Positions 1 to 10,373 of a DNA stretch of 62,526 bases are shown in pieces. The notes under the pieces were generated by a model that saw only the letters and a list, made by a program, of their open reading frames with translations, was not told the origin of the DNA and searched no databases. Made by a program: the position numbers and the translations under genes. Source of the stretch: an uncultured Tenacibaculum sp. (GTDB lineage Bacteria > Bacteroidota > Bacteroidia > Flavobacteriales > Flavobacteriaceae); the NCBI GenBank assembly GCA_947498055.1, contig CANMJA010000027.1, positions 1 through 62,526 on the forward strand, in the 5' to 3' direction. The first letter of the stretch is position 1, and every line of letters begins with the position of its first letter.

Positions 1-37
1 GAGGTAAACCTAAAAAATGGCAAAGCCTTTAAAACAT

Positions 38-63
38 GACCACCGTCAAAGACGGTGGTTTTA
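38..63 (+). terminator. Rho-independent terminator of an upstream gene
   Basis: A 9-bp perfect stem (ACCACCGTC, loop AAA, GACGGTGGT) is followed by a short T run. It probably ends a gene whose body lies left of the window; bases 1-37 hold nothing identifiable. Confidence 0.75.
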
Positions 64-111
64 TATACTCAAATAAAGTTCTTTTTCTTCTTAAATTACT
101 TCTTTATATTA

Positions 112-142
112 TTGTATAGAAAATGCTTTTACAATACCTTTG
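112..142 (+). promoter_or_regulatory. Bacteroidota-type promoter of thrS operon
   Basis: TTG at 112-114, a 20-nt spacer, then TACCTTTG at 135-142, an exact match to the TAnnTTTG -7 consensus. Transcription would start near 147, giving a leader of roughly 47 nt. This makes an in-frame ATG at 140 an impossible start and supports ATG 194 for thrS. Confidence 0.7.
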
Positions 143-193
143 CTTTTTGAAAAATTTCCACTTGTAAGGAAATTGAATAAGACAAACCCAATA

Positions 194-2146
194 ATGATAA
201 AAATTACATTACCTGACGGAAGCCTCAAAGAGTTTACAAAAAATAGCACTCCTATAGATGTTGCTAGAAGTATTAGTGAAGGATTAGCTAGAAATGTTAT
301 TTCTGCTAGTTTTAATGGAAAAACTGTTGAAAACACTACTCCTCTTATTACGGATGGAGCATTGGTATTATATACTTTCAATGATGCTGATGGTAAAAAA
401 GCCTTTTGGCATTCATCTGCCCATGTTTTAGCACAAGCAATTCTTGATTTCTACCCAAACGCCAAATTAACTATTGGACCTGCTATTGATAATGGTTTTT
501 ATTATGATGTTGATCTTGGAGAAGAATCTATTTCTGAAAAAGATTTTGATAAAATAGAAAAACAATTTTTGGAAAGAGCTCGAGAAAAAGCTGAATTTAA
601 ACTTCGCTCTATTTCTAAAGCTGATGCTTTAGCATATTATAAAGCACAGAATAATGAATATAAAGTTGAGTTAATTGAAGGTTTAGAAGATGGTGAAATT
701 ACTTTCTGTGATCATAGCGATTTCACAGATTTATGTCGTGGCGGACATATTCCTAACACTAGTATTATAAAAGCGGTTAAGATTATGAATGTCGCTGGTG
801 CATATTGGCGTGGTGATGAAAAGAACAACCAACTTACTCGTGTTTATGGGATTTCTTTTCCTAAACAAAAATTATTAAAAGAATATTTAGAACTTTTAGA
901 AGAAGCTAAAAAACGTGATCATAGAAAACTAGGAAAAGAACTAGAGTTATTTACTTTTTCACAAAAAGTTGGTCAAGGTTTACCTTTATGGTTACCTAAA
1001 GGCGCTGCATTAAGAAGTAGATTAGAGGATTTCTTAAAAGTAGCACAAAAGAAGGCTGGTTATGAAATGGTAATGACTCCTCATATTGGTCAAAAAGAAT
1101 TATATGTTACTTCTGGTCATTATGAAAAATATGGAGAAGATAGTTTTCAATCTATAAAAACACCTAAAATGGATGAGGAGTTTTTATTAAAACCAATGAA
1201 TTGTCCTCATCACTGTGAAGTATACAATTATAAACCATATTCATATAAGGATCTTCCTAAACGTTTTGCAGAATTTGGTACAGTATATAGATATGAACAA
1301 AGTGGAGAACTACATGGATTAACTCGTGTTAGAGGTTTTACACAAGATGATGCTCATATTTTTTGTACTCCTGAACAATTAGATTCTGAATTTAAAAATG
1401 TCATCGATTTAGTTTTATATGTATTTGGATCTTTAGGTTTTGAAGATTTCACAGCACAAGTTTCTGTAAGAGACTTAGACAATCCTTCAAAATATATTGG
1501 ATCTGTTGAAAACTGGGAAAAAGCAGAACAAGCGATTATAAATGCGGCTAAAGACAAAGGTTTAAATTATGTTATTGAATCTGGAGAAGCTGCTTTTTAT
1601 GGCCCTAAGTTAGACTTTATGGTAAAAGATGCTTTAGGTAGAAGTTGGCAACTTGGAACAATTCAAGTAGACTATAATCTTCCAGAACGTTTTGATTTGA
1701 ACTATAAAGGAAGTGATAACGAATTACATAGACCAGTGATGATTCATCGTGCTCCTTTTGGCTCGATGGAAAGATTTATCGCTGTTTTACTGGAACATAC
1801 TGGTGGAAATTTCCCTTTATGGTTAACTCCAGACCAAGTTATTATACTGCCTATCAGTGAGAAATATGAAAAATATACAGAAAAAGTTTCAAATCTGTTA
1901 GAAAATTCCGAAATTCGCGCCCTCGTAGATCATCGAAATGAGAAAACTGGTCGTAAGATTAGAGATGCTGAAGTAAGTAAAATTCCTTTTATGATTATTG
2001 TTGGTGAAAAAGAGGAACAAGATGGTACGGTATCTGTTAGAAAACATGGTGAAGGAGATATTGGAACCTATACTATAGAAGATTTTATTTTATTAATTAA
2101 AAAAGAAGTTAATAAAACATTAGTGACATTTAACACCAATAATTAG
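194..2146 (+). CDS. thrS: Threonine--tRNA ligase (class II)
   Basis: Threonyl-tRNA synthetase charges tRNA-Thr with threonine in the cytoplasm. The 650-residue protein has the usual bacterial order: TGS domain (about 1-62), editing domain with HSSAH at 73-77 and a downstream CRGGH, class II catalytic core with MNCPHH (zinc-binding Cys/His) and the motif-2 region [19 protein letters not shown], and a C-terminal anticodon-binding domain. The ATG at 194 is chosen because the frame's earlier ATG at 140 lies inside the promoter and would add 18 residues before MIKITLPDG. It heads the thrS-infC-rpmI-rplT cluster, the same order as in many bacteria. Confidence 0.98.
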   Translation: MIKITLPDGSLKEFTKNSTPIDVARSISEGLARNVISASFNGKTVENTTPLITDGALVLYTFNDADGKKAFWHSSAHVLAQAILDFYPNAKLTIGPAIDNGFYYDVDLGEESISEKDFDKIEKQFLERAREKAEFKLRSISKADALAYYKAQNNEYKVELIEGLEDGEITFCDHSDFTDLCRGGHIPNTSIIKAVKIMNVAGAYWRGDEKNNQLTRVYGISFPKQKLLKEYLELLEEAKKRDHRKLGKELELFTFSQKVGQGLPLWLPKGAALRSRLEDFLKVAQKKAGYEMVMTPHIGQKELYVTSGHYEKYGEDSFQSIKTPKMDEEFLLKPMNCPHHCEVYNYKPYSYKDLPKRFAEFGTVYRYEQSGELHGLTRVRGFTQDDAHIFCTPEQLDSEFKNVIDLVLYVFGSLGFEDFTAQVSVRDLDNPSKYIGSVENWEKAEQAIINAAKDKGLNYVIESGEAAFYGPKLDFMVKDALGRSWQLGTIQVDYNLPERFDLNYKGSDNELHRPVMIHRAPFGSMERFIAVLLEHTGGNFPLWLTPDQVIILPISEKYEKYTEKVSNLLENSEIRALVDHRNEKTGRKIRDAEVSKIPFMIIVGEKEEQDGTVSVRKHGEGDIGTYTIEDFILLIKKEVNKTLVTFNTNN

Positions 2147-2176
2147 TTATAATAATAATTTAAAAAATAATAAGCC

Positions 2177-2740
2177 ATAGCAATCAGGAGAAAAGGTGGT
2201 CGTAGAAGACCCGTAAGAGTAATCAAAGAAGATCAACATAGAATTAATGATAAAATTAAGTATGTTGACGAAGTTCGTTTAGTAGGCGATAACTTAGAAG
2301 TGGGTGTATATCCTTTAGCAAAAGCTAAAGAAATAGCAAGAGAATTAGAACTAGATTTAGTAGAAATTTCTCCTAAAGCTGTACCACCTGTTTGTAAAGT
2401 TATTGACTATAAAAAGTTTTTATACGAACAAAAGAAACGAGAGAAAGCTTTAAAATCAAAAGCTACTAAAGTAATTGTAAAAGAGATTCGTTTTGGACCT
2501 CAAACAGATGAACACGATTATGAATTTAAAAAGAAACATGCTATTAAGTTTTTGCAAGATGGTGCAAAATTAAAAGCATATGTATTTTTTAAAGGGCGAT
2601 CAATTGTTTTTAAGGAACAAGGACAAATTTTATTATTAAAATTAGCTCAGGAACTTGAAGATTATGGTAAAGTAGAGCAAATGCCTAAACTAGAAGGTAA
2701 ACGTATGATTATGTTTATTGCTCCTAAAAAAACGAAATAA
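2177..2740 (+). CDS. infC: Translation initiation factor IF-3, ATA start
   Basis: IF-3 binds the 30S subunit and checks start-codon pairing. The frame can be read back without a stop from GVYPLAKAK to an N-terminus reading (M)[17 protein letters not shown], and the only plausible first codon is ATA at 2177-2179. That gives 187 residues, a full-length IF-3 with N-domain, basic linker ([13 protein letters not shown]) and C-domain ([17 protein letters not shown]). No ATG or GTG precedes the conserved N-domain; the first GTG, at 2300, would delete about 41 conserved residues. Use of a non-standard start is a known hallmark of infC and the basis of IF-3 autoregulation (AUU in E. coli). It lies 30 nt after thrS and upstream of rpmI. 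Confidence 0.93.
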   Translation: MAIRRKGGRRRPVRVIKEDQHRINDKIKYVDEVRLVGDNLEVGVYPLAKAKEIARELELDLVEISPKAVPPVCKVIDYKKFLYEQKKREKALKSKATKVIVKEIRFGPQTDEHDYEFKKKHAIKFLQDGAKLKAYVFFKGRSIVFKEQGQILLLKLAQELEDYGKVEQMPKLEGKRMIMFIAPKKTK

Positions 2741-2791
2741 ATTCTTTTAAGAATTAAAATAATATAAGCAAGATAAAAACGATAGCAGAAG

Positions 2792-2989
2792 ATGCCTAAA
2801 ATGAAAACCAAATCTAGCGCCAAAAAACGTTTCAAGTTAACTGGTTCTGGAAAAATTAAAAGAAAGCACGCGTTTAAAAGTCATATTTTAACAAAAAAGT
2901 CTAAAAAACGTAAGCTTGCATTAACTCACTCAGCATTAGTTCATAAAGCTGATGAGCCAAGTATTAAGCAACAATTATTATTAAAATAA
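2792..2989 (+). CDS. rpmI: 50S ribosomal protein L35
   Basis: L35 is a small basic protein of the large ribosomal subunit. The 65-residue product starts [18 protein letters not shown], the conserved L35 N-terminus, and is lysine-rich throughout. It sits between infC and rplT in the standard operon order, about 50 nt after infC. Length and position fit the family fully; no unusual feature is seen. Confidence 0.97.
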   Translation: MPKMKTKSSAKKRFKLTGSGKIKRKHAFKSHILTKKSKKRKLALTHSALVHKADEPSIKQQLLLK

Positions 2990-3089
2990 TTAGTTAGCAG
3001 GTAATTATTATTAACCATGGAGTTGGGCTTTCAAGAATTATATTTTATGTATTTAAAAAATAATCGCCTACTACAAAAACATTTAAATT

Positions 3090-3434
3090 ATGCCAAGATC
3101 AGTAAATTCAGTTGCTTCAAGAAATAGAAGAAAAAAAATATTGAAGCAAGCAAAAGGTTACTTTGGACGTAGAAAAAACGTTTATACAGTAGCTAAAAAT
3201 GCAGTCGAAAAGGGAATGGTTTACGCCTACCGCGACCGTAAAAACAAGAAAAGAAACTTCCGTTCTTTATGGATTCAGCGTATTAATGCTGGAGCTCGTC
3301 AGTTCGGAATGTCTTACTCACAGTTTATGGGAAAAGTAAAAGCGAATAACATAGAGTTAAACCGTAAGGTATTAGCTGATTTAGCTATGAACAACCCTGA
3401 AGCTTTTAAGGCAATTGTAGATAAAGTAAAATAA
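3090..3434 (+). CDS. rplT: 50S ribosomal protein L20
   Basis: L20 binds 23S rRNA early in large-subunit assembly. The 114-residue product begins [19 protein letters not shown] and contains the family signature [20 protein letters not shown] followed by the [20 protein letters not shown] stretch. It closes the thrS-infC-rpmI-rplT operon. A 100-nt gap separates it from rpmI; I searched it for an L20 autoregulatory leader and could not identify one. A terminator follows directly. Confidence 0.98.
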   Translation: MPRSVNSVASRNRRKKILKQAKGYFGRRKNVYTVAKNAVEKGMVYAYRDRKNKKRNFRSLWIQRINAGARQFGMSYSQFMGKVKANNIELNRKVLADLAMNNPEAFKAIVDKVK

Positions 3435-3456
3435 GTTTAATAACCTTGCTTATACT

Positions 3457-3488
3457 AAAAACCCAAACTTTATCGTTTGGGTTTTTTT
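3457..3488 (+). terminator. Rho-independent terminator after rplT
   Basis: A 10-bp stem, AAACCCAAAC with GTTTGGGTTT, and a 6-nt loop is followed by a T run (3482-3488). It ends the ribosomal-protein operon. Confidence 0.85.
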
Positions 3489-3511
3489 AAACCACTTGAA
3501 ATTATATCTAA

Positions 3512-4108
3512 ATGAAAACTATCTATTTTTTATTATTCACCCTATTTTCAGTTTCTATCTCCGCTCAAACAAAACTATCAAAGACAGAATTAGATAATTT
3601 ACCCAACACTTTAAAAAATCAATTTATAAAAACTTATGGGAAAGCTAAGCGCTGGCATGAGTATAAAATGATCACTAAAGCAGATTTTCAGTCTTTACAA
3701 AAAAACACGTTAGATAGTATTTCTTTTTTGAAAAAAGATATTGTAAATCGTCAAGAAAAAATAAATGAACAAGGTGTTAGCATTAATAGTTTAAATAAAA
3801 AAATAGAGGAACTTACTAACAACTTAGAGAATTCTTTGGGTAAAGAAAACAAAATAAACTTTTTGGGTATCGATATAAATAAAACTTCTTATAATTTGAT
3901 TTTATGGTCTATTATAGGCGGATTACTTTTAGGTATGCTATTTTTCATATTTAGATACAAAAACAGTAATATAATGACCAAACAAGCTAAAAAGGATCTA
4001 GAAGATATTGAACAAGAATTTGATTCTCATAGGAAAAAAGCTATAGAAAAAGAACAAAAATTGAGAAGGCAACTTCAAGATGAAATAAATAAACAAAGAG
4101 GCGTTTAA
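3512..4108 (+). CDS. Conserved membrane protein with coiled coil, unknown function
   Basis: I do not recognise a characterised function. The 198-residue protein has a signal peptide ending near SISAQ (about residue 19), a helical charged region with heptad-like LEDSISFLKKDI/INSLNKKIEELTNNL character (about 70-110), one membrane span (LILWSIIGGLLLGMLFFIF, about 130-148), and a second charged coiled-coil tail. This predicts a periplasmic coiled coil and a cytoplasmic one on either side of the inner membrane. Similar flavobacterial proteins are, as I recall, often labelled tRNA (guanine-N1)-methyltransferase; nothing in this sequence supports that activity. It follows the rplT terminator closely. 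Confidence 0.8.
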   Translation: MKTIYFLLFTLFSVSISAQTKLSKTELDNLPNTLKNQFIKTYGKAKRWHEYKMITKADFQSLQKNTLDSISFLKKDIVNRQEKINEQGVSINSLNKKIEELTNNLENSLGKENKINFLGIDINKTSYNLILWSIIGGLLLGMLFFIFRYKNSNIMTKQAKKDLEDIEQEFDSHRKKAIEKEQKLRRQLQDEINKQRGV

Positions 4109-4343
4109 CTTACGTCATTCATATAATATAGTATTAAAATTTAATAAGTAAAATTATTAGAGTTGCACACCATCTTAAACTACTTCAAAATTTATGTAGT
4201 TTATGTATTGTTTTAGCTACCCAATCATTTCTTATTTCAACAAGAGAACTACCTTTATTTTAAAAATAATTCTGAGAAATTAAAATTATTTTCGTTCAAT
4301 TAACGAAAGAACATCTTTTTACTGTCAGAAAAGCAATAAAAAA

Positions 4344-4374
4344 TTGGGTTTTCTTTTTTCTTATACTATATTTG
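4344..4374 (+). promoter_or_regulatory. Promoter of secDF
   Basis: TTG at 4344-4346, a 20-nt spacer and TATATTTG at 4367-4374 match the Bacteroidota -33/-7 consensus exactly. The rest of the 303-nt gap 4109-4411 holds no open frame of note, only a small inverted repeat, TTCGTT-5 nt-AACGAA, at 4291-4307. Confidence 0.75.
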
Positions 4375-4411
4375 CACGTTTTTAAAAAGAAGTCAATCTA
4401 AATTATTGAAA

Positions 4412-7408
4412 ATGCAAAACAAAGGTCTTATTAGATTATTTGCAATCCTTTTCGGATTAGTAAGTTTATACCAATTATCATTTACATTTTTTGCTAATAA
4501 AGTAGAAAATGAAGCTAAAACTTATGCGCAAGCTAACGCTGAGAAAAAAGAGGATGGTAGAGAAATAGCTAGATTAGAAAAAAAGTATACAGATAGTATC
4601 GCTAATAAAAATGTAGTTGCAGGTTATACTTACAATGACATTAGAGATAAGGAAATGAATCTTGGTCTTGATTTAAAAGGTGGTATAAATGCTGTTTTAC
4701 AAGTTTCTGTAAAAGATATTTTAAAAGGATTAGCTAATGATTCTCAAAATGAAATATTTACAAAGGCTTTAGCTAATGCTGATAAGGCACAAGCAAACTC
4801 TCAAGATGATTATATTGACTTATTTTATACTGAATTTGAAAAAGAAAGCAAGGGAAATATAAAACTTAGCGATCCTACTATTTTTGGTAATAAGTTACTT
4901 CGTGATAAAATTGACTTTAATAAAACTAATAGCGAGGTTAAGCCTATATTACAAGAAGAAATTAATGTTTCTATAAATACTGCTTTTGAAGTTTTACGAA
5001 GTCGTATTGACAAATTTGGTGTAGTTCAGCCAAACATTCAGAGAATAGGTACTTCTGGTAGAATTCAAGTAGAATTACCTGGTGCAAAAGATATAGAAAG
5101 AGTAAGGAAACTATTAGAAAGTACTGCAAAACTTCAGTTTTGGGAAGTGTATTCTAACGCGGAAGTACTTCAATTTTTATCTATAGCAAACTCTAAGTCT
5201 ATTGAATTATTAAAGGAAACTTCTGAAGCTAAAAATGTAACTTCTGAAAAAGATTCTACTAAAACAGATATTGATGCTTTATTAAATTCTGACTCAGATT
5301 CGACTTCTGTTGCAAATTCTAAAATGTTGTTTAATTTTTTAAGTCCAAATCAAGGAGGTGTAAGTTCTACGATAGGGTTTGCTAAAATTCAAGATACTGC
5401 ACAAGTAAATAAGTTATTAAAGAACAAACAAATAATTTCTTTGATTCCTAGCAATTTAAGACATGTTAAATTTTTATGGGATTACAAATCGTTAAATCCT
5501 AACTCAGATTCTGAAGACGATAAAAATGTAAATGTAGATGAAACTCAAAATTTTATTAGCTTATATGCTATAAAATCTAATAGAAACGAAGAAGCTAATA
5601 TTGAAGGAGATGTTATTGCTGATGCTTCGCAACAATTTAGTCAAACAGGGAAACCTGAAGTTAGTATGACTATGAACACTAGAGGTACTAAACTTTGGAG
5701 TTCTCTTACTGGTAAAAACATAAATAAATTTGTAGCAATTGTTTTAGATAATTATGTATACTCTGCTCCTATTATTAATGGACAGTTAGGAAGTACTTCT
5801 TCTATTTCTGGAGGTTCTATGACTGTTGAAGAGGCACAAGATATTGCTACCGTATTAAAAGCTGGTAAATTACCTGCTCCTGCTAGAATTATTGAATCAG
5901 AAATTGTTGGTCCTTCTTTAGGTAAAGAAGCTATTAATGCGAGTATGTGGTCATTTGCTTTGGCTATTTTATTAGTATTGGGTTGGATGATTTTATACTA
6001 TGGTAAAGCTGGTTTATATGCGAATGTTGCTTTATTAGTTAACATTCTATTTATTTTTGGAATATTAGCATCTTTTAATTCTGTTTTAACATTACCTGGT
6101 ATTGCTGGTATTATACTTACTATTGGTATGTCAGTAGATGCAAATGTTATCATTTTTGAAAGAATTAAAGAAGCTCTAAATTCAGGAAAAGGATTAGGTG
6201 TTGCTGTTGATGAAGGATTTAGTATTAAAGGGGCATTATCTGCAATTATAGATGCAAATATTACTACTTTATTAACAGGTGTTATTTTATATGTTTTTGG
6301 TACTGGACCAATTAAAGGTTTTGCTTTAACATTAATGATTGGTATTGCTACTTCTTTATTTACTGCAATTTTTATTACTAGATTATTAGTTGATAGCGCT
6401 GTTAAAAAAGGAACTAATTTAACTTTTAACACTAATATTTCTAAAAACTGGTTTAAGAATATTAATATGGAATTCTTAAAGAAACGTAAATTAGCATACA
6501 TCATATCTGGTGCGCTTATTTTAATTGGTTTAGTTTCTTTATCTACAATTGGGTTGAAGCAAGGAGTTGATTTTAAAGGAGGACGTTCTTATACAGTTCG
6601 TTTTGACAAGGCAATGAATGCAAATGAAGTTGCTACTTCTTTAAAAGAAGTATTTGGAAATGCTCCTGAAGTAAAAACGTATGGTACCAATAATCAATTA
6701 AAAATAACTACAGTATATAAAATTGAGGATAAATCTAAAGAAGTAGATGAATTAGTACAAAAAGCTTTATACGATGGTTTAAAACCTTATTTAACTAACT
6801 TAACTTATGAAAACTTTAAGCCTGGTTTCGAAAAAATTGGGAATGCACAAGGTATCATGAGTGCTAGAAAAGTAGATCCAACTATTGCAGATGATATTAA
6901 AAATGCTGCTTTATTAGCTGTTATAGGTTCATTAATTGTTGTATTCTTATATATATTATTACGTTTTAGAAAAATATCTTTCTCTATTGGTGCTGTTGCA
7001 GCAGTTTTCCATGATGTGTTAATTGTATTAGGTATCTTTTCTCTATTATATAAGTTTATGCCTTTTGATATGGAAATAGGACAATCTTTTATTGCTGCCA
7101 TATTAACTGTAGTTGGTTACTCTTTAAATGATACCGTAGTAATATTTGATAGAATTAGAGAATATGCTAAAGAAAGTAAAACTTTTACAGGACAATTAGT
7201 AGATAAGGCATTAAGTAGTACTTTAGGTAGAACCATTAATACTTCTTTAACCACTATGTTAGTAATGTTAGCTATTTTCTTCTTTGGAGGAGATAGTATT
7301 AGAGGTTTTATGTTTGGTTTAATAATTGGTGTACTAGTAGGTACTTACTCATCTTTATTTGTTGCTACTCCAATTATGTTTGATGCTACTAAAAATAAAG
7401 AAGAATAA
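4412..7408 (+). CDS. secDF: Protein translocase subunit SecDF (natural SecD-SecF fusion)
   Basis: SecDF uses proton flow to help pull preproteins through SecYEG. This 998-residue protein carries a whole SecD (first membrane segment near 10-25, the D1 motif LGLDLKGGINAVLQV, periplasmic P1 with IQRIGTSGRIQVELPG, then spans including ILTIGMSVDANVIIFERIKE) joined to SecF (KLAYIISGALILIGLVS near residue 690, FKGGRSYTVRF, then GYSLNDTVVIFDRIREY). The fused form is usual in flavobacteria. ATG 4412 is preferred over the TTG two codons upstream. A Ser/Asp-rich insert near residues 275-305 in P1 is poorly conserved-looking. It has its own promoter and terminator, so it is monocistronic. Confidence 0.96.
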   Translation: MQNKGLIRLFAILFGLVSLYQLSFTFFANKVENEAKTYAQANAEKKEDGREIARLEKKYTDSIANKNVVAGYTYNDIRDKEMNLGLDLKGGINAVLQVSVKDILKGLANDSQNEIFTKALANADKAQANSQDDYIDLFYTEFEKESKGNIKLSDPTIFGNKLLRDKIDFNKTNSEVKPILQEEINVSINTAFEVLRSRIDKFGVVQPNIQRIGTSGRIQVELPGAKDIERVRKLLESTAKLQFWEVYSNAEVLQFLSIANSKSIELLKETSEAKNVTSEKDSTKTDIDALLNSDSDSTSVANSKMLFNFLSPNQGGVSSTIGFAKIQDTAQVNKLLKNKQIISLIPSNLRHVKFLWDYKSLNPNSDSEDDKNVNVDETQNFISLYAIKSNRNEEANIEGDVIADASQQFSQTGKPEVSMTMNTRGTKLWSSLTGKNINKFVAIVLDNYVYSAPIINGQLGSTSSISGGSMTVEEAQDIATVLKAGKLPAPARIIESEIVGPSLGKEAINASMWSFALAILLVLGWMILYYGKAGLYANVALLVNILFIFGILASFNSVLTLPGIAGIILTIGMSVDANVIIFERIKEALNSGKGLGVAVDEGFSIKGALSAIIDANITTLLTGVILYVFGTGPIKGFALTLMIGIATSLFTAIFITRLLVDSAVKKGTNLTFNTNISKNWFKNINMEFLKKRKLAYIISGALILIGLVSLSTIGLKQGVDFKGGRSYTVRFDKAMNANEVATSLKEVFGNAPEVKTYGTNNQLKITTVYKIEDKSKEVDELVQKALYDGLKPYLTNLTYENFKPGFEKIGNAQGIMSARKVDPTIADDIKNAALLAVIGSLIVVFLYILLRFRKISFSIGAVAAVFHDVLIVLGIFSLLYKFMPFDMEIGQSFIAAILTVVGYSLNDTVVIFDRIREYAKESKTFTGQLVDKALSSTLGRTINTSLTTMLVMLAIFFFGGDSIRGFMFGLIIGVLVGTYSSLFVATPIMFDATKNKEE

Positions 7409-7430
7409 ATAAGAAAATATGTATAAATTA

Positions 7431-7460
7431 AACCGTTTTGTTTTTCAAGACGGTTTTTTT
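7431..7460 (+). terminator. Rho-independent terminator after secDF
   Basis: Stem AACCGTTTTG / CAAGACGGTT with one wobble pair and a TTTTT loop, followed by a T-rich run. Confidence 0.8.
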
Positions 7461-7484
7461 ATTTAATGATTATATTTACATAAT

Positions 7485-8603
7485 ATGATGATAAAAAAAC
7501 TAAACGATCTATATTTTAAAGAATTAATAAGCAGTAATGAAATTTCTGAGATTGTAAAATCTCTTGCACATCAAGTTAAAAGCGATTTACCTAAAAATGA
7601 AGTTCCTTTATTTATAGGTATCTTAAATGGTTGTTTTGTTTTTGCTGCTGATTTTATTCGCGAGTTTAATGGAGATTGTGAAATTTCGTTTGTTAAATTA
7701 GCATCTTATGAAGGCACAAAGTCATCTGAAAACGTAAAGAAACTTATTGGTATAAATGAAGATCTTTCTGGTAGAACTATCATCATTTTAGAAGATATTA
7801 TAGATACAGGTACCACCTTACAAGAAATCTATGAAATATTTAGACACCAAAATATTAAAGAACTTAAAATAGTAACACTCTTTTTTAAACCTGATGTATA
7901 TAGAAAAGAGTTACATATTAATTATATAGGCAAAAACATAGCAGATAAATTTATTGTTGGTTATGGATTAGATTATAACGAACTTGGTAGAAATTTACCT
8001 GCTATTTATCAATTAACAACACAACCTAAAATGAAAAATATAGTATTATTTGGCCCTCCTGGTGCTGGAAAAGGAACTCAGGCAACTCTTTTGAAAGAAA
8101 AATATGATTTAATTCATATATCTACAGGGGATGTTTTTAGATTTAATATTAAAAATGAAACAGAACTTGGTTTATTAGCGAAGAAATTTATTGATGCTGG
8201 AGATTTAGTTCCAGATGAAGTTACTATTAATATGCTAAAAGCGGAAGTAAATAAATCTCCAGATGCTAATGGATTTATTTTTGATGGTTTTCCTCGTACA
8301 GAATCTCAAGCGAAAGCTTTAGATGTATTTTTAGCTGAAAAAAATGAACGTATTAATGGAATGGTTGCTTTAGAAGTAACAGAAGATTTATTAGTTGAGC
8401 GTATCTTAGAAAGAGGAAAAACTAGTGGTCGTTCTGATGATACTGACAAAGAAAAAATACGTAATCGTTTTAACGAATATAATACCAAAACCGCTATTTT
8501 AAAAGATTATTATGATGCGCAAGGTACCTATTACGGTGTAAATGGTGTAGGTTCTATTGAAGATATCACGGATAGACTATCTGAGGTATTTGATAAATTA
8601 TAA
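7485..8603 (+). CDS. Fused hypoxanthine phosphoribosyltransferase-adenylate kinase
   Basis: One 372-residue frame encodes two purine enzymes. Residues 1-182 are a hypoxanthine phosphoribosyltransferase (base plus PRPP to IMP/GMP): LNGCFVFAADF and the PRPP loop EDIIDTGTTL at 103-112. Residues 183-372 are an adenylate kinase (ATP + AMP to 2 ADP): Walker A GPPGAGKGTQ at 190-199, the AMP-binding ISTGDVFR, FDGFPRT, and RGKTSGRSDDTD in place of a long zinc LID, so the short form. No stop or frameshift lies between them. An internal ATG at 8031 begins exactly at the adenylate kinase start, so internal initiation could also make the kinase alone. The fusion is known in flavobacteria. The second ATG (7488) is an equally possible start. 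Confidence 0.95.
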   Translation: MMIKKLNDLYFKELISSNEISEIVKSLAHQVKSDLPKNEVPLFIGILNGCFVFAADFIREFNGDCEISFVKLASYEGTKSSENVKKLIGINEDLSGRTIIILEDIIDTGTTLQEIYEIFRHQNIKELKIVTLFFKPDVYRKELHINYIGKNIADKFIVGYGLDYNELGRNLPAIYQLTTQPKMKNIVLFGPPGAGKGTQATLLKEKYDLIHISTGDVFRFNIKNETELGLLAKKFIDAGDLVPDEVTINMLKAEVNKSPDANGFIFDGFPRTESQAKALDVFLAEKNERINGMVALEVTEDLLVERILERGKTSGRSDDTDKEKIRNRFNEYNTKTAILKDYYDAQGTYYGVNGVGSIEDITDRLSEVFDKL

Positions 8604-8672
8604 ACTTTCTTGTATAGAAAGCTATTAATGATTTACGAATAAACAATTTGTAAATCGAAAAATTATGAATTA

Positions 8673-9662
8673 ATGACTGAAGGAAATTTTGTTGATTATA
8701 TAAAAATTTATGCTTCTTCCGGGAAAGGAGGTCGTGGTTCTGTACATTTACATCGAGAAAAATTTATTTCTAAAGGTGGACCCGATGGTGGTGACGGAGG
8801 AAGAGGAGGACATGTTATCTTAAGAGGAGATAAAAACATGTGGACTCTCTTTCATTTGAAATTTAAACGTCATTTTAAAGCAGATCATGGAGGTGATGGC
8901 GGTTCTAGTAGAAGCACAGGGAAAGATGGAGCAGATGTTATTATACCTGTTCCTTTAGGTACTATTATAAGAGATGCTGACACAGACAATATTTTATATG
9001 AAATTACAGAAGACAGCCAAGATCTAATTTTATTAGAAGGTGGAAGCGGTGGTCGTGGAAATTGGCATTTTAAATCTTCTACAAATCAAACACCTAGATA
9101 TGCACAACCTGGTATAGATGGTAAAGAAGCTTGGTTTCGAATAGAATTAAAATTATTAGCAGACGTTGGTTTAGTTGGTTTTCCTAATGCTGGAAAATCT
9201 ACCCTATTATCGGTAATAACTGCCGCTAAACCTAAGATAGCAGACTATGCCTTTACTACTTTAAAACCTAATTTAGGAATTGTGGAATATAGAGACCATA
9301 GAAGCTTTGTTATGGCAGATATTCCTGGAATTATTGAAGGTGCTGCAGAAGGGAAAGGATTAGGACATTACTTTTTACGACATATAGAACGAAATTCTTT
9401 GTTATTATTCTTAATACCGGCTGATAGTAATGATATTCAAAAAGAATATGACATCTTGTTAAATGAACTTCGAAAGCATAATCCTGAGCTTTTAGATAAA
9501 CAACGTTTATTAGCTATTTCTAAATCAGACATGCTTGATGATGAATTAAAAACAGAGATAGCAAAGGAATTACCAAAAGATGTAAAAGCTTTATTTATTT
9601 CTTCTGTTGCTCAATTAGGGTTAATGGAATTAAAAGATGAGCTATGGGATCTTTTAAATTAA
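8673..9662 (+). CDS. obg: GTPase Obg/CgtA
   Basis: Obg is an essential ribosome-associated GTPase of large-subunit assembly. The 329-residue protein has the glycine-rich Obg fold (residues about 1-158, [14 protein letters not shown]) followed by the G domain with Walker [10 protein letters not shown], switch region FTTLKPNLG and [10 protein letters not shown], and SKSD as the guanine-specificity motif. It ends just after the G domain, so it lacks the extra C-terminal OCT domain of some Obgs. It follows hpt-adk by about 70 nt without a visible terminator and probably shares its transcript. Confidence 0.96.
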   Translation: MTEGNFVDYIKIYASSGKGGRGSVHLHREKFISKGGPDGGDGGRGGHVILRGDKNMWTLFHLKFKRHFKADHGGDGGSSRSTGKDGADVIIPVPLGTIIRDADTDNILYEITEDSQDLILLEGGSGGRGNWHFKSSTNQTPRYAQPGIDGKEAWFRIELKLLADVGLVGFPNAGKSTLLSVITAAKPKIADYAFTTLKPNLGIVEYRDHRSFVMADIPGIIEGAAEGKGLGHYFLRHIERNSLLLFLIPADSNDIQKEYDILLNELRKHNPELLDKQRLLAISKSDMLDDELKTEIAKELPKDVKALFISSVAQLGLMELKDELWDLLN

Positions 9663-10159
9663 ATAGGAAGAATTTTATACTTCTTCTAATAACACTTGTA
9701 TCATTTTCTGTGTTTAGTCAAGAGAATGATACAAGTATTAAAAAACAGCTCCATGGTTTAAGTAAAAAGCAAATTAGCTATTTATGCAATGGAGAAATCA
9801 CCAATTATTTGCAAACATATTCTAAAGAATATACCGATTTAGGTGGTGGTTCTAATGGAGATGGAACTATTGATTTTTCTCTCTGGTATAAAAAATTAAT
9901 ACAATTTACTGCTTCTGAAGATTTTCAGAAAATTAAAGGAAAATCTATTTCACAAGTTTTAGATACCGAAAAACAAAAGATTTTAAATTTCTCTGAGATT
10001 GTAAAAGAAAAAGGAGAAATTGATCGATTTAACTTTATACTTCAAAAAGGAGATTATTATGTTTCTTTTCCTCCAAAAAAAGGTGCTTTTCTATCCGATG
10101 GCTGGTTTGCTTTTTTTCGTTTAGAAAATAATGAATGGAAAATTATTGCAGGTGATTAA
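9644..10159 (+). CDS. Secreted protein of unknown function
   Basis: I do not recognise this family. The 171-residue product has a signal peptide ([17 protein letters not shown], cleavage near residue 25) and then a soluble domain with no Cys and no known catalytic motif. It overlaps the end of obg by 19 nt in another frame, so it is translationally linked to the hpt-adk/obg transcript. The sequence resembles small flavobacterial periplasmic proteins in general character only. No terminator is visible after it. Confidence 0.75.
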   Translation: MGSFKLNRKNFILLLITLVSFSVFSQENDTSIKKQLHGLSKKQISYLCNGEITNYLQTYSKEYTDLGGGSNGDGTIDFSLWYKKLIQFTASEDFQKIKGKSISQVLDTEKQKILNFSEIVKEKGEIDRFNFILQKGDYYVSFPPKKGAFLSDGWFAFFRLENNEWKIIAGD

Positions 10160-10373
10160 ATTGTCATCTTTAAATTTACAACAACAACTTCTTAAGTTTA
10201 CTTTAAAAGACTATCAAAGTCATTTCTATGAAACACTGATAATCTTTTAATTAACTCTTATACTCATATATGCAACACTAAAAGTATTCTTTTAGAAAAC
10301 CCCTCTTTTCTTTTGGATCTTTACATTGTAATTAATTTATTTTCGATTGGGTAGCTACGATCATTTAATTACA

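Noticed and set aside
109..381. Open frame of 90 codons on the minus strand across the thrS start
   Set aside because: Antisense to conserved thrS and its promoter; composition is that of a mirror frame in AT-rich DNA.
2990..3089. L20 autoregulatory leader between rpmI and rplT
   Set aside because: No convincing pseudoknot or hairpin could be drawn by eye.
5998..6504. 168-codon minus-strand frame inside secDF
   Set aside because: Antisense to conserved SecD membrane segments; hydrophobic spans read backward often give long open frames.
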